Notes under the pieces: generated by a model
The model's database searches: none
What the model saw: only the letters and a program-made list of their open reading frames with translations
What the model was told of the DNA's origin: nothing
Program-made: the position numbers and the translations under genes
Assembly (NCBI RefSeq): GCF_903946935.1
Contig: NZ_CAJAXH010000316.1
Coordinates: forward strand, 1-60,772
Direction: 5' to 3'
From: an uncultured Thiodictyon sp.
Lineage (GTDB): Bacteria > Pseudomonadota > Gammaproteobacteria > Chromatiales > Chromatiaceae
DNA length: 60,772 nt
Shown here: positions 1 to 8,223 of the stretch, one piece after another
Position numbering within the stretch: the stretch's first letter is position 1
How the letters are laid out: each line of letters opens with the position of its first letter

Positions 1-1774
1 ATCCCGCGACACCGTCGCCGCCACCATCCAGCGCCTGGCACGCAACGTCCGCCTGGTGTTCGACTACCTGGGCATGACCGAAAATTCCCGCCGTCGGCGG
101 GGACGGCCAGCCACGGCGGGCTAGAACGGATTTGCCGTGCGCAACGCGCCCGGTGTCCTTGCCCTGCCTCCCTTCATGGTCTACACTCTGTTCAGAGGGC
201 TTTGTTTGGTTGCTGGCGGCACTTGATGCAGGTCCCGTGGAATCCGGGACACCAGCACGGGCAAGGCCCTTGTTCGCTTCCCACCACGCATCAAGCCCCT
301 TGGCCGTGCCCTTGAAGTAGGTCACGACGTTTAGACGTTCCCCCCGGCTTCCGCTCGCGAAGGCCAACACCGCCCCATAACCTGTTCCATTCGACTCCAT
401 CCGCCGCACGATGATCCGTGGCGTCCGCGGGTCGCCTTCCACTCGCCCTGGTGCCGCGTCATCAAAACGATTCGTCACAAAAGGTAAACGCGCCCAATCG
501 TTGGACGTCATATCTGGATGGCCTTTCTGTGCATGAACAATATTGCTGGCGACGACCACTTCAATCGCCCGATCAATTGTCAATCCAGTCTTGCGGGATA
601 GCTGCTCTGCCGCATCCTTTCCGATGCGCCCCATCAACAATTTGGGCGGAACGGCGGCACCGCTGAGCACGGCACCGGCATATTTGGCGACGGTTTGGCC
701 GCGCCGGTCTAATTCAACGTCATCTTCGCTCTTGCTCGCTTGCTCCTTTCCGTCCGGACTCTGCGCATCGAACAGCGACTGCCGCCCCCGCGCAGCCAGC
801 TCGTCGGCCGGGCGGTCCGATCCGGTCAGGTTGAAGTCGCCCTGCTGCGCGTCGGTCGCGTCGCGGGCCTTGGCCTGGCGTTCGGCTCGGTCGGCCGCGC
901 GGCGCTCCTGTTCCATGCGGGCCAGGTCGGCGAGGGTTTCTGGGGTAAGGGTAAAGTCTTCTCCTTGGGAGGGCGGATGAGCCCCGACCCATTGCCCGGT
1001 GTCGGGGTGGCGGACACCGAGCACCGAGACCGAGCCGTCAGGATGGTCGAGGACGTAATAATCGCGATTGGCGCGCGCGGCGGCGACGGCCTCCGGTTTG
1101 GTGTAGGTCACTGATCGACCTGCCGCGAGATGTTCCGCCACCCGGCGATTCGCTCCCGCGGCGACACTCTGGGCCAGTGCGTCGGTCGCGGCGGCGATCT
1201 GCTCTGCGGTGCTCTGCTGCGTCGGTGCGGCGGCTACGGGGGCTTGGTCTGGCGCGGTATGCAACCGCTCCAGCTCATGCGCGCGCAAGGCCTCACCGGG
1301 GCGCCGATGGGTGCCGCCGCGCAGTCCGGCGCGCTTGGCCCAGGCTTGGCGCTGCGGGGCCTGCATGGCGTTCCAGGCGGCACGGATGGCGGGGGCGGCA
1401 GCGGCGGCCTCCTGCGCGACGCGCTCGGCCTCCAAGCGCGCGCCTTGCGCTTCCGCGCCATGGTGCGAAATGATCCGCTCGCCGCGCATGGCCGCTTGTA
1501 CCGCGTCCAGCAGGACACTGGAGTCATAGCGGCCCTCGGCATTGCGCACCGGGTAACCGTACTGGTCGAGGCGTCCGGCCAGGCCGTCGAAGCTGTCGCC
1601 GTCTTTGGTGAAGACGCCGCCGAAGCCTTGCTGCTTGAATGCGGCGGGGTCGATGCCTTGGGACCTGGCCTCCGCGCGGCCGATGCCGCCCAGTTTGGCG
1701 ATGGCTTTCACCAGGTCGTCTTGTTCCGTCGACCGGCGCCACGCCTGGCCGTGGTCGGCTGAATTTTCGCACAC
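1..1774 (-). CDS. Large plasmid/phage-type multidomain protein, partial at both ends
   Basis: One minus-strand frame (codons starting at positions congruent to 1 mod 3) has no stop from about 1798 down to position 1, over 590 codons. The order is: a segment beginning DDLVKAIAKLGGI and continuing through GYPVRNAEGRYD, typical of relaxase or MuF-like accessory regions; Ala/Gln-rich coiled stretches; RDYYVLDHPDG; the motif FNLTGSDRPADELAARGRQSLF; and a C-terminal domain ending VTYFKGTAKGLDAWWEANK, which resembles the barnase/EndoU/RelE-like nuclease domains of mobile elements. No convincing start is present: GTG at 1774 is only the first usable codon, 56 bases from the tRNA-Arg, so the N-terminus was probably lost at integration. 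Residues beyond about position 125 look unnatural, so the C-terminus may be cut by another insertion. The assignment rests on motif memory and the exact family is unknown. Confidence 0.6.
   Translation of the reverse strand, partial: MCENSADHGQAWRRSTEQDDLVKAIAKLGGIGRAEARSQGIDPAAFKQQGFGGVFTKDGDSFDGLAGRLDQYGYPVRNAEGRYDSSVLLDAVQAAMRGERIISHHGAEAQGARLEAERVAQEAAAAAPAIRAAWNAMQAPQRQAWAKRAGLRGGTHRRPGEALRAHELERLHTAPDQAPVAAAPTQQSTAEQIAAATDALAQSVAAGANRRVAEHLAAGRSVTYTKPEAVAAARANRDYYVLDHPDGSVSVLGVRHPDTGQWVGAHPPSQGEDFTLTPETLADLARMEQERRAADRAERQAKARDATDAQQGDFNLTGSDRPADELAARGRQSLFDAQSPDGKEQASKSEDDVELDRRGQTVAKYAGAVLSGAAVPPKLLMGRIGKDAAEQLSRKTGLTIDRAIEVVVASNIVHAQKGHPDMTSNDWARLPFVTNRFDDAAPGRVEGDPRTPRIIVRRMESNGTGYGAVLAFASGSRGERLNVVTYFKGTAKGLDAWWEANKGLARAGVPDSTGPASSAASNQTKPSEQSVDHEGRQGKDTGRVAHGKSVLARRGWPSPPTAGIFGHAQVVEHQADVACQALDGGGDGVAG
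2..124 (+). CDS. C-terminal end of an unidentified protein (off left edge)
   Basis: Frame 2 is open from the window edge to a TAG at 122-124 and encodes about 40 residues: an amphipathic stretch (TVAATIQRLARNVRLVFDYL) and then a basic tail ending RRRRGRPATAG. Only the end of the gene is visible. An Arg-rich tail and a stop abutting foreign DNA would suit a transposase, but no catalytic motif can be seen and the family is not identified. It lies antisense to the open minus-strand frame that also runs off this edge, so at most one of the two is likely to be real over 1-124. If this is an insertion-sequence gene, that element cut the minus-strand gene near position 125. Confidence 0.35.
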   Translation, partial: SRDTVAATIQRLARNVRLVFDYLGMTENSRRRRGRPATAG

Positions 1775-1829
1775 TGTGCGAAACGGCAGCCGCGCAAAGG
1801 AGATAAAAAACCGTAAGCATATGATTGTA

Positions 1830-1906
1830 TGGCGCGCCCGACAGGATTCGAACCTGTGACCCCAGCCTTCGGAGGGCTGTACTCTATCCAGCTGAGCTAC
1901 GGGCGC
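1830..1906 (-). tRNA. tRNA-Arg (anticodon CCG)
   Basis: The reverse complement folds as a 77-nt tRNA. The acceptor arm GCGCCCG pairs with CGGGCGC, a G discriminator is followed by an encoded CCA, the D arm is GCTCAGC..., the anticodon stem is CAGCC/GGCTG around loop CTCCGAA (anticodon CCG), and the T arm is ACAGGTTCGAATCCTGT. The 3' end faces the foreign DNA at 1-1829, which is the usual geometry for an element integrated at a tRNA 3' end. Confidence 0.97.
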
Positions 1907-2207
1907 TTAAAAAGCGGTTTGGGCCCTTGTGTAAGGACCTCGCGGGTCAAAGCGAGGCGGCATCGACAGTGCGAGCAGCCCCAACCGGCAAATAAGGATA
2001 CAGGGGAAGTGCGGCCACGTCCATGCCAGCGTGGGGTTGCCGATCCCTTGCCCGCCCGAGCGCCACCGGGTTGCTTCGCTGCGCGCGAGCCCCGATCTGC
2101 GGCTGAGAGCCGGTTTAGCAACGAGCGGCGGCGCCGATCGGGCGATCCAGACGTTGTTCGGCCCTCGCGCGCTACCGTCAAGACATTGCCGATTGAGGAG
2201 GAATTTC
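1907..2207. other. Intergenic region between tRNA-Arg and the DUF2092 gene
   Basis: No gene is supported here. It must hold the divergent promoters of tRNA-Arg (minus) and of the gene starting at 2208 (plus). I see no clear sigma-70 hexamers. The open frame running through it from 2031 is an in-frame upstream extension of the next gene without a ribosome binding site. Confidence 0.5.
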
Positions 2208-3044
2208 ATGCGACTGAACACGACCGGCCGGGCGGCCCTGGGGTGCGTGGCGCTGTTGAGTGGTCCGGTGCTGGCCGGCGCGCCCCCCGCGCAGGCCGCG
2301 CCGCCCGACCCGAACCAGATCGTAGCGCAGATGTGCGCCTATCTGAAATCGCTCGAGCAGTTCTCCTACCGCGCCGAGGTGACTGACGATCAGGTGTATA
2401 CCGGGGGCAAGAAACTGCAATTCGCCTTCACCACCGAGAACTTCGTGCAGCGTCCGGATAAGCTGAGGGTGAATGCCGTCGGCGATCTGTTCGATAAACA
2501 GTTCTTTTTCGACGGCAAGTCCCTGACCCTGTTCGACGCGGGAGACAAGGTCTACGCCACCGCCACGGTCGCCGGGGACATTGAGGGGGCGCTGGAGAAG
2601 GCGGACCGGCAACTGCGGTTCCGGGTCCCGCTCGGCGACCTGAGCAGCCCCAAGCTGTGCGAACACATGGGTAAGGGGCAGAGCCACGCGCTCTATGTCG
2701 GACCGAGCAAGGTGGGCGGGGTGGCGACTGACCACCTGGCCTTCGACCGTCCGGACATGCAATTTCAGCTCTGGGTGGCCACCGGCAAGCAACCGCTGCC
2801 GCTCAAGATCGTGATCAACCAGAAAACGCTGCCGGCCGCCCCACAGTGGAGCGCGACCTTAAGTGACTGGAAGACGAACCATAAAATCAAACCTGGCGTC
2901 TTTGTCTTTAGCCCCCCGGCGGGGGTACAGAAGATCGCGTTCGCACCGCCGCCCGCGCCGGCCAAGCCCCCCGCCGCGCCCCCTGCGGCGACCCCTGACA
3001 CGACCCCCGCCGCGACCCCTGAAGCGACCGGAGCAAGGCCATGA
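2208..3044 (+). CDS. DUF2092 family secreted protein
   Basis: This encodes a predicted periplasmic protein of 278 residues. The start at 2208 is chosen because a strong GAGGAGG lies 7 bases upstream and the protein then begins with a Sec signal (residues 1-30, [19 protein letters not shown] then AQA). An upstream in-frame ATG at 2031 would bury that signal. The body ([20 protein letters not shown], later [20 protein letters not shown] and [17 protein letters not shown]) matches the DUF2092 pattern, a beta-rich fold related to outer-membrane lipoprotein carriers. The last 35 residues are an Ala/Pro/Thr-rich tail. It overlaps the next gene by 4 bases (ATGA), so the two are translationally coupled. 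The substrate or partner is unknown. Confidence 0.8.
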   Translation: MRLNTTGRAALGCVALLSGPVLAGAPPAQAAPPDPNQIVAQMCAYLKSLEQFSYRAEVTDDQVYTGGKKLQFAFTTENFVQRPDKLRVNAVGDLFDKQFFFDGKSLTLFDAGDKVYATATVAGDIEGALEKADRQLRFRVPLGDLSSPKLCEHMGKGQSHALYVGPSKVGGVATDHLAFDRPDMQFQLWVATGKQPLPLKIVINQKTLPAAPQWSATLSDWKTNHKIKPGVFVFSPPAGVQKIAFAPPPAPAKPPAAPPAATPDTTPAATPEATGARP

Positions 3045-3622
3045 CGACACGCCAATTGAAGATGCTGCGCGGGGCCGTGCTGGTCACCGCGGTGGTCGGT
3101 ATGGTCGGGGCCGGGCCGCTCGCCCTGGCGCGCGGCTTTGGCGGGGGAGGCTTCGGTGGCGGATTCCATGACGGCGGCGGTTTTCGCGACGACGGGTTCA
3201 GCGGCGGCAGTTTCCGCGATAACAGCGCAACCTTCGATGACGGCGGTTTCAACGACGATCGTTTTACCAGCGTCGATGTCAACCGTTACGGGGACAGCGC
3301 CGCGGCCGTGCGCGGGCCCGATGGCTCATTCGCCGCACGCGGACCGGGTGGCGATTATGTCGCGCGGGGTCCCGACGGCGGGATGGTGGCAGGCGGGTCG
3401 AGCCGCGGCTGGGGTGGCTATTACGGCGATGGCTGGGGCGGCGCGGTGGCGGCGGGGGCCGTGGCCAGACTGGCGGTCGGCGCCATGGTGAGCTCACTGC
3501 CGGTTGACGCGGAGCCGATCTATATCGCCGATCAACGCTACTACGTCGCCGACGACATCTATTATCAGCCCTGTTATCAGGGCGCCGTGGTGAATTACTG
3601 CGTGGTCGACAACCCGAATTAG
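3041..3622 (+). CDS. Gly-rich secreted protein, DUF6515-like C-terminus
   Basis: A 193-residue exported protein. Residues 1-31 form a signal peptide (hydrophobic core LVTAVVGMVGAGPLAL, cleavage after ALA). A low-complexity segment of Gly, Phe and Asp follows (FGGGGFGGGFHDGGGF), then repeats RGPDGSFAARGPGGDYVARGPDGG. The C-terminal 45 residues carry Tyr-rich motifs YYVADDIYYQPCYQG and VNYCVV with two cysteines, a pattern seen in small exported proteins of the DUF6515 type. It is coupled to the DUF2092 gene by ATGA, so the pair probably acts together at the cell surface. The function is unknown. Confidence 0.75.
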   Translation: MTTRQLKMLRGAVLVTAVVGMVGAGPLALARGFGGGGFGGGFHDGGGFRDDGFSGGSFRDNSATFDDGGFNDDRFTSVDVNRYGDSAAAVRGPDGSFAARGPGGDYVARGPDGGMVAGGSSRGWGGYYGDGWGGAVAAGAVARLAVGAMVSSLPVDAEPIYIADQRYYVADDIYYQPCYQGAVVNYCVVDNPN

Positions 3623-3718
3623 CGGGGCGCTGGGGGCGCTGACGCGGCGGCGCCCCCAGCGTTTGACAGCAACCGTAATGGCAAGGTCACGGGGCCGCCG
3701 CCCGGTGCCCGGTATCCG

Positions 3719-4645
3719 TCAGGCCTGGGCGGCCCAGAACTGATCCAACGCGGCCATGGTCTCGGGGAGTTTCTCCCAATGGGGAAGCCCCAGCGTCGGA
3801 CTGATCCGCTGCACCTGCCAGTTGGCCCGGCCGGGGAGGAAGGGGGCCAGGAGGTCGACATTGATGTTCGGGTCCCGGTCATAGAGGACCAGGGTGGGCT
3901 GTTTCACCTTCGCATAGATCCGGTTAACCGCATCCTCGGTGAATAGCTGACCCGCCAGGAAATAGAGCGGGGCGAAACGGGCACCGGGTTGGTGGGTGGT
4001 CGCATAGGCATAATCGACCATCGCCGGCGGCACCGAACCGAAAAACGACCGCCGCAGGAAGAAGCGGATGCTGAACTTGGTGGTCAGCAGGCTGTAGGCG
4101 CTCTGCCCCAGGGCCGGCACGCTGATCACGCGATGGGTGCGCATCCCCTTCTCACCGCCGGGGATGGTGCGGGTACTAAAGCCAGTGGGTGAAAGCAGCG
4201 TCAGTGAATTGACCAACTCCGGCGCCTCGACCGCCACTCGGGCGGCGAATTCGCCGCCCAGCGACAGCGCCACCACGTCCGCGGGCTGCACCGCCACCCG
4301 GCGCATAAACTCGATCAGGGCCTTGACATAGACGTCCGGTGTATAGTGGATGTCCGGCCGGTCGGTGAACCCGAAGCCCGGCAGGTCCGGCACCAAGACC
4401 GGCCGCTCGGCGCGATAGCGCTCAAATAGCGGCTTCATCTCATAGGCGCTGGGCGCGGCGTTGATGCTATGCACCAACACCAGCGGGCGGCCCTGGCCGG
4501 GTCCGGTGCTGTAGTAACTCAATTGCCCGAAATCCGGGACCCGGATACGGGCGCGTTGTGCATCCAGGGCCTCGGGCAGGGCGACACGGCGCGTGGCGCC
4601 GCTGGCACCTGGAAAATTCGTTGTTCGATCAGTGCTGAGGTTCAT
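3719..4645 (-). CDS. Alpha/beta-hydrolase fold protein
   Basis: A 308-residue soluble hydrolase. The oxyanion-hole region reads LVLVHSINAAPSAYEM (HS where most members have HG), followed by PDLPGFGFTDRP. The nucleophile elbow is ALSLGGEFAARV with Ser128. A candidate acid lies in LVLYDRDPNINVD and the catalytic His in GLPHWEKL near the C-terminus. This order fits the epoxide-hydrolase/haloperoxidase-like group, but the substrate cannot be told. It is monocistronic and divergent from the lipoprotein gene at 4843. An alternative role as a bacteriochlorophyll-related hydrolase is possible but nothing here supports it. Confidence 0.85.
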   Translation of the reverse strand: MNLSTDRTTNFPGASGATRRVALPEALDAQRARIRVPDFGQLSYYSTGPGQGRPLVLVHSINAAPSAYEMKPLFERYRAERPVLVPDLPGFGFTDRPDIHYTPDVYVKALIEFMRRVAVQPADVVALSLGGEFAARVAVEAPELVNSLTLLSPTGFSTRTIPGGEKGMRTHRVISVPALGQSAYSLLTTKFSIRFFLRRSFFGSVPPAMVDYAYATTHQPGARFAPLYFLAGQLFTEDAVNRIYAKVKQPTLVLYDRDPNINVDLLAPFLPGRANWQVQRISPTLGLPHWEKLPETMAALDQFWAAQA

Positions 4646-4842
4646 GAGCGACCTGTCGCGATGGCGCGATGAAGGAAAGAGTGTCCGGTCGGGATGGCAC
4701 CTTCGGGCGTCATCCCGACAGGAGAGTATAGCAACCTCGTTCGGCGAGCGTCGCGGCCCCGGACGCGCGACATGGCGAACGCGGGGACACCCAGCCAGTG
4801 GTGGCCGTGAAAAGCCCCGACCGCCCCCATCTTGGATTCACG

Positions 4843-5619
4843 ATGAACGCCCGACTGCACGCCCCGCTGCTCGCCTTCGCCCTCGTCGGTTGCTCCGGAC
4901 TGGCGCGCGACGGGGCCGCGGTGCCGCGTTGGTCCGGCGTCATGATCGAACGCGGCGTTTTCCGATCGGCGACTGGCTGTTTGCTCGACACCACGCGCTT
5001 TCAGCCCCGGCGGCCGCGTACCAGCGACCTGGCGATCCTGGCCCCGGGCTTTCTGCGCGACCAGCGCCAGTTGGCAGGGCTCGCGCTGGCCCTGGCGGGA
5101 CGCGGCATTCCAGTGGTGACACTAACCTTTTGCAATACCAGCGCCTGGGACGGCCGCCCGATCCGCAACGCGCTGGACATGATGGCGGTCGGCCGCCGAC
5201 TGGGGGCAACCGCGGTGGTGTATGCCGGTTTCTCGGCCGGGGGACTGGCCGCCCTGATTGCCGGCCGGTTGGACCGACACGCCGTGGGCGTCGTCGCCCT
5301 CGATCTGGTGGACGCGCAGGGCCTCGGGGTCGGCATGGCGCGCGCCCTCGACCGGCCGCTGGTCGGTCTTGCTGGGGCGCCGGCCGCGTGCAATGCGTAC
5401 AACAATGGACTCAAGGTCTTCGCCGTCGCCCCGCGGGCCAGCGTCACGCCCATCCCCTGGGCCAGTCACTGCGACTTCGAGTCGCCCACGGATTGGCTGT
5501 GTGAGTCGCTCTGCACCGGTGTGGACCAGGGCTCGGCGGCCCGCCGTCGGACGATCGTCGCGGCCACGGTGACGGCGGTGTCGGACCTCATCGGGCCGCT
5601 ACCACCCACCGGCCCCTAA
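4843..5619 (+). CDS. Lipoprotein with alpha/beta-hydrolase motif
   Basis: The start at 4843 gives a typical lipoprotein signal (MNARLHAPLLAFALVGC, lipobox LVGC, lipidated Cys17) and a protein of 258 residues. An upstream in-frame start at 4798 would add 15 polar residues before the signal. The core has LAILAPGFLRDQRQLAGLALALAGRG and YAGFSAGGLAAL, a Gly-x-Ser-x-Gly-type elbow as in chlorophyllase-like and dienelactone hydrolase-like proteins, and a late SHCDFESPT with a candidate His. The Ser elbow suggests an envelope esterase, but the substrate is unknown. The ribosome binding site is weak. It ends 69 bases before the NAD(P)-binding gene on the same strand. Confidence 0.75.
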   Translation: MNARLHAPLLAFALVGCSGLARDGAAVPRWSGVMIERGVFRSATGCLLDTTRFQPRRPRTSDLAILAPGFLRDQRQLAGLALALAGRGIPVVTLTFCNTSAWDGRPIRNALDMMAVGRRLGATAVVYAGFSAGGLAALIAGRLDRHAVGVVALDLVDAQGLGVGMARALDRPLVGLAGAPAACNAYNNGLKVFAVAPRASVTPIPWASHCDFESPTDWLCESLCTGVDQGSAARRRTIVAATVTAVSDLIGPLPPTGP

Positions 5620-5688
5620 TTGCGTATTTGCGATCGATTCATCTTAAACCGCCCCCCGGGGCTCAACCAAGAAGGAGCATTGAGAACC

Positions 5689-6303
5689 ATGAATATTGCC
5701 CTATTCGGCGCCACCGGCGGCACCGGCGGCCACGTCCTGCGGCAGGCCCTGGAGCAAGGACACCGCGTCCAAGTCCTGGTCCGCGATCCAGCAAAGCTGC
5801 CAGCCGACCGTCATGGCGTCACGGTGATCGTCGGTGATTGCCTGGACCAGGCCGCGGTCAATGACTGCGTCCAAGGGACCGATGCAGTCATCTGTATCCT
5901 GGGCACCCGCACTGGGGGCCGACCGATCGAGGCGGACGGCACCCGCACGATACTCGCTGCCATGTCGGCCGCTGGGGTGCGGCGGTTGATCGCAGTTACC
6001 TCCATGGGGGTCGGTGACAGCGCCGATCAGATGCCGTTCATCTTTAAGGTCTTCATGAAGATCACCCTGAAAAAGGTGATGGCGGCCAAGGAGGAGCAGG
6101 AGCAACTGATCCGCGCCAGCACGCTCGACTGGACCATCGTGCGACCGGGCGGTCTGACCGACGGCCCACGCACCGGCACCTATAGCGCGGGGGTAGAGAA
6201 GAGCATCCAGGCCCGGCGCGTCTCGCGGGCAGACGTCGCGCAATTCGTGCTTCAACAACTCACCGACGACCGCTTTGTGCGGCAAACCCCGGCCATTTCA
6301 TAA
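5689..6303 (+). CDS. NAD(P)-binding protein, NmrA/atypical SDR
   Basis: The start at 5689 is supported by AAGGAG about 13 bases upstream and by the nucleotide-binding motif sitting at the very N-terminus (MNIALFGATGGTGGHVLRQ). The protein has 204 residues. DAVICILGT and AVTSMGVGDSA follow the pattern of the NAD(P)H-binding atypical short-chain group (biliverdin reductase B/NmrA-like), and WTIVRPGGLTDGP is the conserved strand-6 segment. There is no YxxxK catalytic pair, so a sensor or non-classical reductase role is likely. A paralogue of the same type lies at 17446-18165. Confidence 0.85.
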   Translation: MNIALFGATGGTGGHVLRQALEQGHRVQVLVRDPAKLPADRHGVTVIVGDCLDQAAVNDCVQGTDAVICILGTRTGGRPIEADGTRTILAAMSAAGVRRLIAVTSMGVGDSADQMPFIFKVFMKITLKKVMAAKEEQEQLIRASTLDWTIVRPGGLTDGPRTGTYSAGVEKSIQARRVSRADVAQFVLQQLTDDRFVRQTPAIS

Positions 6304-6309
6304 CGCGAT

Positions 6310-6362
6310 GCGTCGCGGCCGGGGCCGCTCCTAGCGGGTAGGAGCGGCCCCGGCCGCGACGC
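6310..6362. repeat. Perfect 24-bp hairpin, REP-like
   Basis: Arms 6310-6333 and 6339-6362 are perfectly complementary over 24 bases, with loop GCGGG. The core of one arm is TAGGAGCGGCC. It lies between converging genes and could act as a bidirectional terminator. A near-identical hairpin at 32833-32884 shows it is a dispersed element. Confidence 0.9.
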
Positions 6363-6392
6363 GCCGGCGAATCATCCGACGGTATCTCAGGA

Positions 6393-6563
6393 TCAGTGAG
6401 CGGACTTCACCAATAGCTTGAAGATCTTATAATTAATGATCCAGAAGCGAACAAACTGCCAGACCACCGAGGTGCGCATATACCTGACGAAGCGGGTCGG
6501 CATCGGCGGATAATAGGCCTGTTGATAGGGCTCGCGGTTCTTTACGATCTTCTTGTCGGTCAT
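6393..6563 (-). CDS. 56-residue protein downstream of the SQR-like gene
   Basis: A short frame with ATG at 6563 preceded by GGAGGT 6 bases upstream, ending TGA at 6393. It encodes MTDKKIVKNREPYQQAYYPP, then FVRYMRTSVVWQFVRFWIIN and YKIFKLLVKSAH. The protein is basic and aromatic-rich with one amphipathic to hydrophobic stretch (residues 32-52) that could lie on or in the membrane. It starts 77 bases after the SQR-like gene on the same strand, so the two probably share a transcript. I do not recognise a family. A membrane anchor or partner for the sulfide oxidase is a guess from position only. Confidence 0.7.
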   Translation of the reverse strand: MTDKKIVKNREPYQQAYYPPMPTRFVRYMRTSVVWQFVRFWIINYKIFKLLVKSAH

Positions 6564-6639
6564 GGCATACCTCCACGGGCTGCAACGAACTTAAGGGGTT
6601 GGCGGATCGCCGGGATTGAATGGGTCCAAGCGTCGGTCA

Positions 6640-8100
6640 TCAGTCGGGCAGTATCGACCAACCGGGCTTGAGCTTGGCCTGATACATGAAGACGTAGTGC
6701 AGAATCCACTTCATCCAATGCCCGGCCAGACCGATCTCGCCAAAGGTCAGGTTCATGTCGCGACCGTATTCGGGATAGGTCTCATAGTCCGGCACCACCG
6801 GAAATACGGTCATGGTCGCCGCGGTCCCATTGAAGATGTCGGAACCGGTCGAGGCGACGCAGGCGGCGCCCATCTCGCCCATGGAGGCGGTGTAGACCGG
6901 CTCCTTGATCTTGCCCTTCACCAGATCGCGAATATTGGCCGCAACCGCCTTACCGATGGCGGCCGACGGCATCCCGGTACGCGGCGGCGTCGGGCTGATC
7001 TGAGTGCCATTCGGGCTCAACATCACCTTACTGATCGGGTGCGGCGGGGCGAAGGCGATACCGACCGCGAAGACGTTCTTATACTTGGGTGTCTGATAGG
7101 TCCGCGGCCAGTCGTGCTTGCTCCAGTCCTCATAGGGCTTGGGTTTGTAGTCCGCGTCCACCTTCATGAAACCGTTGGGGGCAAACACCTCGCTGGTGAT
7201 ATCGGCCCCGGCCTTATCGAATGCCTTGAGGCCCACCCCGGCGAACGGCGGGATCAGCATGGCGAAGTCGAAGTCCAGCTCGTGATAGGTCCCGTCCAGG
7301 GTCTCATAATGCATCTTGCCGGGCTCGATCTTATTGACCGCCGCGCGGGTGACCCAGCCAATACCGCGCTCCGCCATCAGTGACTCGCCAAACACCTTAC
7401 CGCTGGTGATATAGCCGCCACGGGTGATATGCACCCCGCCCATCCCGAAATCGCCCAACTCGTATTCATTGCTGATCCAGGTGAGATCGCCCAGCTGACG
7501 GACACCCGCCTGACGCAGCTCATGATCGATGTTATAGAGATACTCGAAGGCCGCCCCCTGACAGGTACACATCCCATGGCCGGTGCCGACCACGAAACGG
7601 CGCCGCTCGCCCTTCTTCATCGCCTGGATACACGCCTGTAATTGGGCGTTGGCCTCGAGTGCGTGTTCGGGGGTACAGACCGAAACGGTGTAGCCGCCCT
7701 CTGGGCCCAGGCCCGGGGTACCGGCAAAGTTGAGCTTGGGGCCGGTGGCATTGACCAGGAAGTCGTAGTCCACGTCCTCGGTTTGGCCGCTGCGGGCCGG
7801 ATCCGTGAACTCGATCCGCACAAAGGGGCGCTCTTGGCTGGCATCCCCTTCCGGGTGGGTGGAGAGCGCCCGCGCCTGCAGAAATTCAACGCCGGCTTTA
7901 TGGTAAATCGGCGCGAGCGGAAAGGTCACCTGGTCCACGGTCATCTGACCGCAGCCGACCCATATATTGGACGGGATCCAGTTCCACATGGGCTTGGGCG
8001 AGACCACCGTCACCCGATGCTTCTTGCCGAGCCAGAGGCTCAGATAGCGGGCCGTGGTGTGTCCGGACAGGCCGGCGCCGAGTATCACGATGCGTGCCAT
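6640..8100 (-). CDS. Sulfide:quinone oxidoreductase-like flavoprotein
   Basis: The start at 8100 is set by GAGGGGGATCAAAAATA just upstream and by the FAD-binding motif at the N-terminus (MARIVILGAGLSGHTTARYL). The 486-residue length suits the SQR family of FAD disulfide oxidoreductases, which oxidise sulfide at the membrane and pass electrons to quinone. MWNWIPSNIWVGCGQM, VNATGPKLNFAG and the second nucleotide motif are present. Cysteines at 50, 142, 157, 178 and 180 (MCTCQGAAFEY) include candidates for the redox and persulfide sites. The SQR type (I-VI) is not assigned. The gene lies upstream of a 56-residue protein, and sulfide oxidation fits a purple sulfur bacterium. Confidence 0.85.
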   Translation of the reverse strand: MARIVILGAGLSGHTTARYLSLWLGKKHRVTVVSPKPMWNWIPSNIWVGCGQMTVDQVTFPLAPIYHKAGVEFLQARALSTHPEGDASQERPFVRIEFTDPARSGQTEDVDYDFLVNATGPKLNFAGTPGLGPEGGYTVSVCTPEHALEANAQLQACIQAMKKGERRRFVVGTGHGMCTCQGAAFEYLYNIDHELRQAGVRQLGDLTWISNEYELGDFGMGGVHITRGGYITSGKVFGESLMAERGIGWVTRAAVNKIEPGKMHYETLDGTYHELDFDFAMLIPPFAGVGLKAFDKAGADITSEVFAPNGFMKVDADYKPKPYEDWSKHDWPRTYQTPKYKNVFAVGIAFAPPHPISKVMLSPNGTQISPTPPRTGMPSAAIGKAVAANIRDLVKGKIKEPVYTASMGEMGAACVASTGSDIFNGTAATMTVFPVVPDYETYPEYGRDMNLTFGEIGLAGHWMKWILHYVFMYQAKLKPGWSILPD

Positions 8101-8223
8101 TATTTTTGATCCCCCTCGCGGTTGATGTTGCCCAGCAACGCTAGCAAGCCGCGGGGAGGCTGTCAAACCTAACCTGGCTTGGTGGTTCAATGACCTTGCG
8201 GGTGGCCTCTGGTGCCACCGCCT

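Noticed and set aside
6616-7383. Plus-strand frame of 255 codons opposite the SQR-like gene
   Set aside because: Antisense shadow; the minus-strand frame has clear FAD and Cys motifs and a ribosome binding site.
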